Shown: one piece after another, positions 27,128-40,689 of the stretch
Numbering within the stretch: the first letter of the stretch is position 1
Layout of the letters: every line of letters begins with the position of its first letter
NCBI RefSeq assembly: GCF_029227915.1
Contig: NC_079888.1
Coordinates: 7,185,001 to 7,249,000, forward strand
Length of the DNA: 64,000 nucleotides
From: Hydractinia symbiolongicarpus
Taxonomy: Eukaryota; Cnidaria; Hydrozoa; Anthoathecata; Hydractiniidae
Reading direction: 5' to 3'
Program-made: the position numbers and the translations under genes
The notes under the pieces: model-generated
Database searches by the model: none
Told to the model about the DNA's origin: nothing
Seen by the model: only the letters and a program-made list of their open reading frames with translations

Positions 27128-30100
27128 ATGAATAATTCGAAGCGTTTCTCAATTATTTATATGGTCCTAAACTTTTCATTTCCGTCAATGTTGATTGGTG
27201 ATGTTGTTAAAGTAATTAAGACAATGAAAAAAATTTCAGTGCTTTCCACTGCCACAAGCAATGTTATACTCATTGAAAAACTTCGCGACAAATACGGGAT
27301 TGTGATAAAGAAACTGATTAAGAAAATATCTCAACTATACCAGAGACGAGTACTGACTAGGCGTTGCTTCAAGTTTAAGGTCATCGTATAGAAGAAAAAA
27401 TAAAATCAGTAGGTTCTTATTTAAAGAAAAGCAATCGTCTCCTACCTTCCAAAAAGTACCATTCGTGTGAGGTTATTTAATAGTCAACACCTGTTGGATA
27501 ATACTGATATTACTTTGTTCAACATCAGCGAGACCACCCTTAGACTCTGGTTCAAAGACAAAATTCGAGGAGAAGGGATCGTAACATTGTAAAAGGAAAA
27601 CCTGTTCCTAAAGCTGTGCACATTTTAGTTGACACTCTGCCAGTTGTTCGTGACCGACCAAACTCAATGGAAGGTTTACAGAACCCTATTAAGTTTATGC
27701 AAATGGAAGAGACACGCCTGATCGATTTCAATAACTGTTGAAATTTTGGAACTATCCACCACCTGTAAAGGCATCATCAATTTCCAAGCCTGCGCGGAAA
27801 GTATATTTGAGGAGAATGGTTCTGTGGATGCCCCAGATGATTTAGAACTTAGATTTGTCCCAACTTTGGTAGAAGTGTACAATCCCGAGGTATACACCAA
27901 AAAATGCACCTGGTTTTGGATTTAAAAGATTTCTACTATTTTGCATCAGAATATTTCAGTTATGCCGTAAACGTTAAGCTTTCTGCTGTACTTACATACA
28001 AATATGCATGTGACACTGCTATCATTTCTTTGAGATCCAGAACTCTTGGAAACAGTAGCAACGCCGTGAACAACACTCTGCTTGAAATGCATAGTGAATA
28101 CTAGGTGAAAGTAATCTGGACTATCTCAGAGATTGTCAAACGCATAAGGCAGTATTGGCCATGCTAAATGCAAAACCATGCGTATATACTAAAGCTGATG
28201 AATTTCGGGTCTTACCTAATTCTTAAAGGTTTTTTTGGCTGCATTTGCAAGAGATGTGTGGTCCAGATTAAACATATGCAAGGCGTCAGTTACCAGTGTA
28301 TTTGGAGATGTAATAAAAATCGATTCTACCAAAAAAATAATTTCAACAATTACAGGAGATGCAAAAAAAGTCTGCAACTTGGGTGAGAAATGTTGATAAT
28401 GAGTATGGTGATATCTTGCAAAGCATTGTAACATCATCAGAGTCAAATGGGTCTTTGCAACCTATGGCAGATGGCCTGTTGTCACGGTACAAAAAAACAG
28501 ATGTTCCAACACCTATCCTTTTGTATACCGACAGAGATTATTGTAGTCTTAGTGGACCATCAAGGTTTCAGAGGTTGTTTCCATTCTTGGGACAGTTTGG
28601 AAGTTCGCTTGGATATTTGACACTTTATGAGAGGCATTGTGGTTGGCTGTACTTCCGGTCCCTTTGTCACCGCTTTCGGCGTGTATTTTTGAATGGGAAG
28701 AAGGTGATTACAAAAAGATAGTTGCTGCTAAGAAGGAAGAGCTTCAGATGAAAGGACAGTCGGTACCCTCGTTAAAAACAGTTACCAATGCAATAGCAAA
28801 AGATGCATTGGCCAGACATTGCATGAGATACGCGAGAGGTGCTTCAGTGGCCATAAAAAATAATTAAACACTTTATCTTACATATACTGGGTGTACTGAC
28901 ACTTAAGGTGTGCCATTGCTAAGGGAGAACATGGCAGAAATAAATAATGAGCAAAAGAAGCATATTGTTTGCATCCAAGACCCAGACATGCCATTATATA
29001 CACAGGTGAAAATGGTCAAAAAAGGAGCTTCGTTTTTGCCATTGCACGGCTGTGCCAGAGAAAACATTTTATTAGAAACTTTTCACTGCCACCTGTTAAA
29101 GTTCATTCCAGGATCTTCTGGCAATGCAGTAAATTTTCAAGCGTATTCAATGGATGGATTGGTCAGACGGAACACCCTGAGGAAATACCAGGCAGAAGGT
29201 GCAGTGATTACGTTCCTTTGATGTTAATCTCGTTGTGAAATTTAACAAAATGCATTTGGATGTACGTAAAAAAACGTTTAACAACAAACCTGTTCCAAAA
29301 AAAGCAAGGAATGAAGTCCATGGTATGGAACATCTTTTTCGAAAAATTGACATAAGCTTTGTTAAGCTTACGTGGACAGTACCATCTAAAACGGGTGAGA
29401 GTTAGACGATGAGAGCATAGAGGTTAATGTCGACATCGATACTTCTGCTTTCAACCATTCAGTAAAGGACGTGGCTGATGAAGATGATGATGGGGCAGAA
29501 GAGATCGATGACACCACTAAAGAAATTCCAATTGGAATCATGTTGATACGTTGGCACAAGCTCTTTTAGCATCACATGCTTTTAGTAGTTCGGATGAAGA
29601 TGCAGAAAAACACCAGTTTCTTCAATCAATTGGACGAATATGACAAAAAACCACTAACATTTACAACAGTTTACCCAAAACCAGTTAAAGGACGCTTCTG
29701 CACAGGGAAAAAGGAAGGTTTTACTGGTTTGGTACAAATAATGAGATCGTTTTTGCCTGGTGTATCCCCTGATCTTTTCCTATCAAAAGTAGGGTGGTTG
29801 ATAGTCAGGAAGAACTAGTCAGCTAAAATGACGAGTCTACGGAACTTTAGTGGGCAAAAAAATGTTTTCATATAACGCTTTCATAATATTTGTAGAATGG
29901 ATTTACCTTGGGCCGCTTCCTTTTACTACTTAATCTAGTTGTATTTATCAAACATATTGGGGGAAGTCAGAGATTTTACAACATCAAAGTTAACCATCCT
30001 ATCTTTTACACCTTTATGAACAAAGTTTGATTCGCTAGCATAAGACAAGTATTCGAAGTCATTGCAAAAGAGGAAGGTTTTTTTAGGTAAAAAGCTACCC

Positions 30101-30520
30101 TATAATAAATAAAGAACTGAAATTATGACAATAATTTTTGTCAACATATTTCAAAAATGTTATTTAACTACATGCTGATCACAAATTTTTAAAAATACAT
30201 TATTGTAACTTTAAAGTGATGTTTTTGATCCTACATAAACCCCCGTTTTAAATATGCTACTTCGCGGAGCAGTCAACCCAGTTTGTATGTAAACAAACAG
30301 TTGTAGCGACAGAAGTCAAATTTGATCCATGCTCAAATTAACGTTAGAAAGAAAATTAAGACGGATTTGAAGAAGTTAAACTTAACTCCTGTTAAAAAAG
30401 TAAAAAGTGAATATTTAATATATAACTCGCGGTAAAGTAATTACGCAAAACTACATAAATTTATTTACACAAAGCCTGTGGGACAAGGTCAAAGGTAAGT
30501 TTATAGTCGAGAGGATATAA
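27128..30520 (+). repeat. Macrosatellite unit 9 (type C)
   Basis: 3393 bp. Type C; premature TAG at 28102-28104; VSYQ as in unit 3. Confidence 0.95.
27530..29818 (+). pseudogene. DUF6729 / DDE-like transposase relic, unit 9
   Basis: Type C version with TAG at 28102-28104, nearly the same as unit 3. Confidence 0.72.
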
Positions 30521-33500
30521 ATGAATAATTCGAAGCGTTTCTCAATTATTTATAACTTTTCATTTCCGTCAATGTTGATTGGTGATGTTGTTAAAGTAAT
30601 TAAGACAATGAAAAAAATTTCAGTGCTTTCCACTGCCACAAGCAATGTTATACTCATTGAAAAACTTGCGACAAATACGGGATTGTGATAAAGAAACTGA
30701 TTAAGAAAATATCTCAACTATACCAGAGACGAGTACTGACTAGGCGTTGCTTCAAGTTTAAGGTCATCGTATAGAAGAAAAAATAAAATCAGTAGGTTCT
30801 TATTTAAAGAAAAGCAATCGTCTCCTACCTTCCAAAAAGTACCATTCGTGTGAGGTTATTTAATAGTCAACACCTGTTGGATAATACTGATATTACTTTG
30901 TTCAACATCAGCGAGACCACCCTTAGACTCTGGTTCAAAGACAAAATTCGAGGAGAAGGGATCGTAACATTGTAAAAGGAAAACCTGTTCCTAAAGCTGT
31001 GCACATTTTAGTTGACACTCTGCCAGTTGTTCGTGACCGACCAAACTCAATGGAAGGTTTACAGAACCCTATTAAGTTTATGCAAATGGAAGAGACACGC
31101 CTGATCGATTTCAATAACTGTTGAAATTTTGGAACTATCCACCACCTGTAAAGGCATCATCAATTTCCAAGCCTGCGCGGAAAGTATATTTGAGGAGAAT
31201 GGTTCTGTGGATGCCCCAGATGATTTAGAACTTAGATTTGTCCCAACTTTGGTAGAAGTGTACAAACCCGAGGTATACACCGAAAAATGCACCTGGTTTT
31301 GGATTTAAAAGATTTCTACTATTTTGCATCAGAATATTTCAGTTATGCCGTAAACGTTAAGCTTTCTGCTGTACTTACATACAAATATGCATGTGACACT
31401 GCTATCATTTCTTTGAGATCCAGAACTCTTGGAAACAGTAGCAACGCCGTGAACAACACTCTGCTTGAAATGCATAGTGAATACTGGGTCAAAGTAATCT
31501 GGACTATCTCAGAGATTGTCAAACGCATAAGGCAGTATTGGCCATGCTAAATGCAAAACCATGCGTATATACTAAAGCTGGTGCATTTCGGGTCTTACCT
31601 AATTCTTAAAGGTTTTTTTGGCTGCATTTGCAAGAGATGTGTGGTCCAGATTAAACATATGCAAGGCGTCGGTTACCAGTGTATTTGGAGATGTAATAAA
31701 AATCGATTCTACCAAAAAAATAATTTCAACAATTACAGGAGGTGCAAAAAAAGTCTGCAACTTGGGTGAGAAATGTTGATAATGAGTATGGTGCTATCTT
31801 GCAAAGCATTGTAACATCATCAGAGTCAAATGGGTCTTTGCAACCTATGGCAGATGGCCTGTTGTCACGGTACAAAAAAACAGATGTTCCAACACCTATC
31901 CTTTTGTATACCGACAGAGATTATTGTAGTCTTAGTGGACCATCAAGGTTTCAGAGGTTGTTTCCATTCTTGGGACAGTTTGGAAGTTCGCTTGGATATT
32001 TGACACTTTATGAGAGGCATTGTGGTTGGCTGTACTTCCGGTCCCTTTGTCACCGCTTTCGGCGTGTATTTTTGAATGGGAAGAAGGTGATTACAAAAAG
32101 ATAGTTGCTGCTAAGAAGGAAGAGCTTCAGATGAAAGGACAGTCGGTACCCTCGTTAAAAACAGTTACCAATGCAATAGCAAAAGATGCATTGGCCAGAC
32201 ATTGCATGAGATACGCGAGAGGTGCTTCAGTGGCCATAAAAAATAATTAAACACTTTATCTTACATATACTGGGTGTACTGACACTTAAGGTGTGCCATT
32301 GCTAAGGGAGAACATGGCAGAAATAAATAATGAGCAAAAGAAGCATATTGTTTGCATCCAAGACCCAGACATGCCATTATATACACAGGTGAAAATGGTC
32401 AAAAAAGGAGCTTCGTTTTTGCCATTGCACGGCTGTGCCAGAGAAAACATTTTATTAGAAACTTTTCACTGCCACCTGTTAAAGTTCATTCCAGGATCTT
32501 CTGGCAATGCAGTAAATTTTCAAGCGTATTCAATGGATGGATTGGTCAGACGGAACACCCTGAGGAAATACCAGGCAGAAGGTGCAGTGATTACGTTCCT
32601 TTGATGTTAATCTCGTTGTGAAATTTAACAAAATGCATTTGAATGTACGTAAAAAAACGTTTAACAACAAACCTGTTCCAAATAAAGCAAGAAATGAAGT
32701 CATTGGTATAGAACATCTTTTTCGAAAAATTGACATAAGCTTTGTTAAGCTTACGTGGACAGTACCATCTAAAACGGGTGAGAGATAGACGATGAGAGCA
32801 TAGAGGTTAATGTCGACATCGATACTTCTGCTTTCAACCATTCAGTAAAGGACGTGGCTGATGAAGATGATGATGGGGCAGAAGAGATCGATGACACCAC
32901 TAAAGAAATTCCAATTGGAATCATGTTGATACGTTGGCACAAGCTCTTTTAGCATCACATGCTTTTAGTAGTTCGGATGAAGATGCAGAAAAACACCAGT
33001 TTCTTCAATCAATTGGACGAATATGACAAAAAACCACTAACATTTACAACAGTTTACCCAAAACCAGTTAAAGGACGCTTCTGCACAGGGAAAAAGGAAG
33101 GTTTTACTGGTTTGGTACAAATAATGAGATCGTTTTTGCCAGGTGCATCCCTTGATCTTTTCCTATCAAAAGTAGGGTGGTTGATAGTCAGGAAGAACTA
33201 GTCAGCTAAAATGACGAGTCTACGGAACTTTAGTGGGCAAAAAAATGTTTTCATATAACGCTTTCATAATATTTGTAGAATGGATTTACCTTGGGCCGCT
33301 TCCTTTTACTACTTAATCTAGTTGTATTTATCAAACATATTGGGGGAAGTCAGAGATTTTACAACATCAAAGTTAACCATCCTATCTTTTACACCTTTAT
33401 GAACAAAGTTTGATTCGCTAGCATAAGACAAGTATTCGAAGTCATTGCAAAAGAGGAAGGTTTTTTTAGGTAAAAAGCTACCCTATAATAAATAAAGAAC

Positions 33501-33903
33501 TGAAATTATGACAATAATTTTTGTCAACATATTTCAAAAATGTTATTTAACTACATGCTGATCACAAATTTTTAAAAATACATTATTGTAACTTTAAAGT
33601 GATGTTTTTGATCCTACATAAACCCCCGTTTTAAATATGCTACTTCGCGGAGCAGTCAACCCAGTTTGTATGTAAACAAACAGTTGTAGCGACAGAAGTC
33701 AAATTTGATCCATGCTCAAATTAACGTTAGAAAGAAAATTAAGACGGATTTGAAGAAGTTAAACTTAACTCCTGTTAAAAAAGTAAAAAGTGAATATTTA
33801 ATATATAACTCGCGGTAAAGTAATTACGCAAAACTACATAAATTTATTTACACAAAGCCTGTGGGACAAGGTCAAAGGTAAGTTTATAGTCGAGAGGATA
33901 TAA
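30521..33903 (+). repeat. Macrosatellite unit 10 (A/B/C mosaic)
   Basis: 3383 bp. It begins with unit 4's 9-bp and 1-bp deletions, turns type B between about 30668 and 31030 (TTCGTGACC, YKYACD, NAVNN, GGAGGTGC, GAILQS), turns type C by 32345 (HIVCIQ, ATACACAGG, ILLETFH), and returns to type A by 32641 (TTTGAATGTACG, GAGAGATAGAC, GASLDLF). The total length equals unit 4. Confidence 0.95.
30913..33201 (+). pseudogene. DUF6729 / DDE-like transposase relic, unit 10 (mosaic)
   Basis: DUF6729 part and D-D core are type B (YKYACD, NAVNN, core run 31742-32104). The SLETFH segment is type C (32293-32604). The tail is type A. Confidence 0.72.
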
Positions 33904-36900
33904 ATGAATAATTCGAAGCGTTTCTCAATTATTTATATGGTCCTAAACTTTTCATTTCCGTCAATGTTGATTGGTGATGTTGTTAAAGTAATTAAGACAA
34001 TGAAAAAAATTTCAGTGCTTTCCACTGCCACAAGCAATGTTATACTCATTGAAAAACTTCGCGACAAATACGGGATTGTGATAAAGAAACTGATTAAGAA
34101 AATATCTCAACTATACCAGAGGCGAGTACTGACTAGGCGTTGCTTCAAGTTTAAGGTCATCGTATAGAAGAAAAAATAAAATCAGTAGGTTCTTATTTAA
34201 AGAAAAGCAATCGTCTCCTACCTTCCAAAAAGTACCATTCGTGTGAGGTTATTTAATAGTCAACACCTGTTGGATAATACTGATATTACTTTGTTCAACA
34301 TCAGCGAGACCACCCTTAGACTCTGGTTCAAAGACAAAATTCGAGGAGAAGGGATCGTAACATTGTAAAAGGAAAACCTGTTCCTAAAGCTGTGCACATT
34401 TTAGTTGACACTCTGCCAGTTGTTCGTGACCGACCAAACTCAATGGAAGGTTTACAGAACCCTATTAAGTTTATGCAAATGGAAGAGACACGCCTGATCG
34501 ATTTCAATAACTGTTGAAATTTTGGAACTATCCACCACCTGTAAAGGCATCATCAATTTCCAAGCCTGCGCGGAAAGTATATTTGAGGAGAATGGTTCTG
34601 TGGATGCCCCAGATGATTTAGAACTTAGATTTGTCCCAACTTTGGTAGAAGTGTACAAACCCGAGGTATACACCGAAAAATGCACCTGGTTTTGGATTTA
34701 AAAGATTTCTACTATTTTGCATCAGAATATTTCAGTTATGCCGTAAACGTTAAGCTTTCTGCTGTACTTACATACAAATATGCATGTGACACTGCTATCA
34801 TTTCTTTGAGATCCAGAACTCTTGGAAACAGTAGCAACGCCGTGAACAACACTCTGCTTGAAATGCATAGTGAATACTGGGTCAAAGTAATCTGGACTAT
34901 CTCAGAGATTGTCAAACGCATAAGGCAGTATTGGCCATGCTAAATGCAAAACCATGCGTATATACTAAAGCTGGTGCATTTCGGGTCTTACCTAATTCTT
35001 AAAGGTTTTTTTGGCTGCATTTGCAAGAGATGTGTGGTCCAGATTAAACATATGCAAGGCGTCGGTTACCAGTGTATTTGGAGATGTAATAAAAATCGAT
35101 TCTACCAAAAAAATAATTTCAACAATTACAGGAGGTGCAAAAAAAGTCTGCAACTTGGGTGAGAAATGTTGATAATGAGTATGGTGCTATCTTGCAAAGC
35201 ATTGTAACATCATCAGAGTCAAATGGGTCTTTGCAACCTATGGCAGATGGCCTGTTGTCACGGTACAAAAAAACAGATGTTCCAACACCTATCCTTTTGT
35301 ATACCGACAGAGATTATTGTAGTCTTAGTGGACCATCAAGGTTTCAGAGGTTGTTTCCATTCTTGGGACAGTTTGGAAGTTCGCTTGGATATTTGACACT
35401 TTATGAGAGGCATTGTGGTTGGCTGTACTTCCGGTCCCTTTGTCACCGCTTTCGGCGTGTATTTTTGAATGGGAAGAAGGTGATTACAAAAAGATAGTTG
35501 CTGCTAAGAAGGAAGAGCTTCAGATGAAAGGACAGTCGGTACCCTCGTTAAAAACAGTTACCAATGCAATAGCAAAAGATGCATTGGCCAGACATTGCAT
35601 GAGATACGCGAGAGGTGCTTCAGTGGCCATAAAAAATAATTAAACACTTTATCTTACATATACTGGGTGTACTGACACTTAAGGTGTGCCATTGCTAAGG
35701 GAGAACATGGCAGAAATAAATAATGAGCAAAAGAAGCATAATGTTTGCATCCAAGACCCAGACATGCCATTATATACTCAGGTGAAAATGGTCAAAAAAG
35801 GAGCTTCGTTTTTGCCATTGCACGGCTGTGCCAGAGAAAACATTTCATTAGAAACTTTTCACTGCCACCTGTTAAAGTTCATTCCAGGATCTTCTGGCAA
35901 TGCAGTAAATTTTCAAGCGTATTCAATGGATGGATTGGTCAGACGGAACACCCTGAGGAAATACCAGGCAGAAGGTGCAGTGATTACGTTCCTTTGATGT
36001 TAATCTCGTTGTGAAATTTAACAAAATGCATTTGGATGTACGTAAAAAAACGTTTAACAACAAACCTGTTTCAAATAACGCAAGGAATGAAGTCAATGGT
36101 ATGGAACATCTTTTTCGAAAAATTGACATAAGCTTTGTTAAGCTTACGTGGACAGTACCATCTAAAACGGGTGAGAGTTAGACGATGAGAGCATAGAGGT
36201 TAATATCGACATCGATACTTCTGCTTTCAACCATTCAGTAAAGGACGTGGCTGATGAAGATGATGATGGGGCAGAAGAGATCGATGACACCACTAAAGAA
36301 ATTCCAATTGGAATCATCTTGATACGTTGGCACAAGCTCTTTTAGCATCACATGCTTTTAGTAGTTCGGATGAAGATGCAGAAAAACACCAGTTTCTTCA
36401 ATCAATTGGACGAATATGACAAAAAACCACTAACATTTACAACAGTTTACCCAAAACCAGTTAAAGGACGCTTCTGCACAGGGAAAAAGGAAGGTTTTAC
36501 TGGTTTGGTACAAATAATGAGATCGTTTTTGCCTGGTGTATCCCCTGATCTTTTCCTATCAAAAGTAGGGTGGTTGATAGTCAGGAAGAACTAGTCAGCT
36601 AAAATGACGAGTCTACGGAACTTTAGTGGGCAAAAAAATGTTTTCATATAACGCTTTCATAATATTTGTAGAATGGATTTACCTTGGGCCGCTTCCTTTT
36701 ACTACTTAATCTAGTTGTATTTATCAAACATATTGGGGGAAGTCAGAGATTTTACAACATCAAAGTTAACCATCCTATCTTTTACACCTTTATGAACAAA
36801 GTTTGATTCGCTAGCATAAGACAAGTGTTCGAAGTCATTGCAAAAGAGGAAGGTTTTTTTAGGTAAAAAGCTACCCTATAATAAATAAAGAACTGAAATT

Positions 36901-37296
36901 ATGACAATAATTTTTGTCAACATATTTCAAAAATGTTATTTAACTACATGCTGATCACAAATTTTTAAAAATACATTATTGTAACTTTAAAGTGATGTTT
37001 TTGATCCTACATAAACCCCCGTTTTAAATATGCTACTTCGCGGAGCAGTCAACCCAGTTTGTATGTAAACAAACAGTTGTAGCGACAGAAGTCAAATTTG
37101 ATCCATGCTCAAATTAACGTTAGAAAGAAAATTAAGACGGATTTGAAGAAGTTAAACTTAACTCCTGTTAAAAAAGTAAAAAGTGAATATTTAATATATA
37201 ACTCGCGGTAAAGTAATTACGCAAAACTACATAAATTTATTTACACAAAGCCTGTGGGACAAGGTCAAAGGTAAGTTTATAGTCGAGAGGATATAA
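33904..37296 (+). repeat. Macrosatellite unit 11 (type B)
   Basis: 3393 bp. Type B, partner of unit 5 (same GAGAGCATAGAGG and TTAATATCG), without unit 5's start variant. Confidence 0.95.
34306..36594 (+). pseudogene. DUF6729 / DDE-like transposase relic, unit 11
   Basis: Type B version, same lesions as unit 5. Confidence 0.72.
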
Positions 37297-40200
37297 ATGA
37301 ATAATTCGAAGCGTTTCTCAATTATTTATATGGTCCTAAACTTTTCATTTCCGTCAATGTTGATTGGTGATGTTGTTAAAGTAATTAAGACAATGAAAAA
37401 AATTTCAGTGCTTTCCACTGCCACAAGCAATGTTATACTCATTGAAAAACTTCGCGACAAATACGGGATTGTGATAAAGAAACTGATTAAGAAAATATCT
37501 CAACTATACCAGAGACGAGTACTGACTAGGCGTTGCTTCAAGTTTAAGGTCATCGTATAGAAGAAAAAATAAAATCAGTAGGTTCTTATTTAAAGAAAAG
37601 CAATCGTCTCCTACCTTCCAAAAAGTACCATTCGTGTGAGGTTATTTAATAGTCAACACCTGTTGGATAATACTGATATTACTTTGTTCAACATCAGCGA
37701 GACCACCCTTAGACTCTGGTTCAAAGACAAAATTCGAGGAGAAGGGATCGTAACATTGTAAAAGGAAAACCTGTTCCTAAAGCTGTGCACATTTTAGTTG
37801 ACACTCTGCCAGTTGTTCGTGACCGACCAAACTCAATGGAAGGTTTACAGAACCCTATTAAGTTTATGCAAATGGAAGAGACACGCCTGATCGATTTCAA
37901 TAACTGTTGAAATTTTGGAACTATCCACCACCTGTAAAGGCATCATCAATTTCCAAGCCTGCGCGGAAAGTATATTTGAGGAGAATGGTTCTGTGGATGC
38001 CCCAGATGATTTAGAACTTAGATTTGTCCCAACTTTGGTAGAAGTGTACAATCCCGAGGTATACACCAAAAAATGCACCTGGTTTTGGATTTAAAAGATT
38101 TCTACTATTTTGCATCAGAATATTTCAGTTATGCCGTAAACGTTAAGCTTTCTGCTGTACTTACATACAAATATGCATGTGACACTGCTATCATTTCTTT
38201 GAGATCCAGAACTCTTGGAAACAGTAGCAACGCCGTGAACAACACTCTGCTTGAAATGCATAGTGAATACTAGGTGAAAGTAATCTGGACTATCTCAGAG
38301 ATTGTCAAACGCATAAGGCAGTATTGGCCATGCTAAATGCAAAACCATGCGTATATACTAAAGCTGATGAATTTCGGGTCTTACCTAATTCTTAAAGGTT
38401 TTTTTGGCTGCATTTGCAAGAGATGTGTGGTCCAGATTAAACATATGCAAGGCGTCGGTTACCAGTGTATTTGGAGATGTAATAAAAATCGATTCTACCA
38501 AAAAAATAATTTCAACAATTACAGGAGATGCAAAAAAAGTCTGCAACTTGGGTGAGAAATGTTGATAATGAGTATGGTGATATCTTGCAAAGCATTGTAA
38601 CATCATCAGAGTCAAATGGGTCTTTGCAACCTATGGCAGATGGCCTGTTGTCACGGTACAAAAAAACAGATGTTCCAACACCTATCCTTTTGTATACCGA
38701 CAGAGATTATTGTAGTCTTAGTGGACCATCAAGGTTTCAGAGGTTGTTTCCATTCTTGGGACAGTTTGGAAGTTCGCTTGGATATTTGACACTTTATGAG
38801 AGGCATTGTGGTTGGCTGTACTTCCGGTCCCTTTGTCACCGCTTTCGGCGTGTATTTTTGAATGGGAAGAAGGTGATTACAAAAAGATAGTTGCTGCTAA
38901 GAAGGAAGAGCTTCAGATGAAAGGACAGTCGGTACCCTCGTTAAAAACAGTTACCAATGCAATAGCAAAAGATGCATTGGCCAGACATTGCATGAGATAC
39001 GCGAGAGGTGCTTCAGTGGCCATAAAAAATAATTAAACACTTTATCTTACATATACTGGGTGTACTGACACTTAAGGTGTGCCATTGCTAAGGGAGAACA
39101 TGGCAGAAATAAATAATGAGCAAAAGAAGCATATTGTTTGCATCCAAGACCCAGACATGCCATTATATACACAGGTGAAAATGGTCAAAAAAGGAGCTTC
39201 GTTTTTGCCATTGCACGGCTGTGCCAGAGAAAACATTTTATTAGAAACTTTTCACTGCCACCTGTTAAAGTTCATTCCAGGATCTTCTGGCAATGCAGTA
39301 AATTTTCAAGCGTATTCAATGGATGGATTGGTCAGACGGAACACCCTGAGGAAATACCAGGCAGAAGGTGCAGTGATTACGTTCCTTTGATGTTAATCTC
39401 GTTGTGAAATTTAACAAAATGCATTTGGATGTACGTAAAAAAACGTTTAACAACAAACCTGTTCCAAAAAAAGCAAGGAATGAAGTCCATGGTATGGAAC
39501 ATCTTTTTCGAAAAATTGACATAAGCTTTGTTAAGCTTACGTGGACAGTACCATCTAAAACGGGTGAGAGTTAGACGATGAGAGCATAGAGGTTAATGTC
39601 GACATCGATACTTCTGCTTTCAACCATTCAGTAAAGGACGTGGCTGATGAAGATGATGATGGGGCAGAAGAGATCGATGACACCACTAAAGAAATTCCAA
39701 TTGGAATCATGTTGATACGTTGGCACAAGCTCTTTTAGCATCACATGCTTTTAGTAGTTCGGATGAAGATGCAGAAAAACACCAGTTTCTTCAATCAATT
39801 GGACGAATATGACAAAAAACCACTAACATTTACAACAGTTTACCCAAAACCAGTTAAAGGACGCTTCTGCACAGGGAAAAAGGAAGGTTTTACTGGTTTG
39901 GTACAAATAATGAGATCGTTTTTGCCTGGTGTATCCCCTGATCTTTTCCTATCAAAAGTAGGGTGGTTGATAGTCAGGAAGAACTAGTCAGCTAAAATGA
40001 CGAGTCTACGGAACTTTAATGGGCAAAAAAATGTTTTCATATAACGCTTTCATAATATTTGTAGAATGGATTTACCTTGGGCCGCTTCCTTTTACTACTT
40101 AATCTAGTTGTATTTATCAAACATATTGGGGGAAGTCAGAGATTTTACAACATCAAAGTTAACCATCCTATCTTTTACACCTTTATGAACAAAGTTTGAT

Positions 40201-40689
40201 TCGCTAGCATAAGACAAGTATTCGAAGTCATTGCAAAAGAGGAAGGTTTTTTTAGGTAAAAAGCTACCCTATAATAAATAAAGAACTGAAATTATGACAA
40301 TAATTTTTGTCAACATATTTCAAAAATGTTATTTAACTACATGCTGATCACAAATTTTTAAAAATACATTATTGTAACTTTAAAGTGATGTTTTTGATCC
40401 TACATAAACCCCCGTTTTAAATATGCTACTTCGCGGAGCAGTCAACCCAGTTTGTATGTAAACAAACAGTTGTAGCGACAGAAGTCAAATTTGATCCATG
40501 CTCAAATTAACGTTAGAAAGAAAATTAAGACGGATTTGAAGAAGTTAAACTTAACTCCTGTTAAAAAAGTAAAAAGTGAATATTTAATATATAACTCGCG
40601 GTAAAGTAATTACGCAAAACTACATAAATTTATTTACACAAAGCCTGTGGGACAAGGTCAAAGGTAAGTTTATAGTCGAGAGGATATAA
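37297..40689 (+). repeat. Macrosatellite unit 12 (type C)
   Basis: 3393 bp. Type C; premature TAG at 38271-38273; VGYQ as in unit 6. Private GAACTTTAATGGGC near 40011. Confidence 0.95.
37699..39987 (+). pseudogene. DUF6729 / DDE-like transposase relic, unit 12
   Basis: Type C version with TAG at 38271-38273. Confidence 0.72.
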
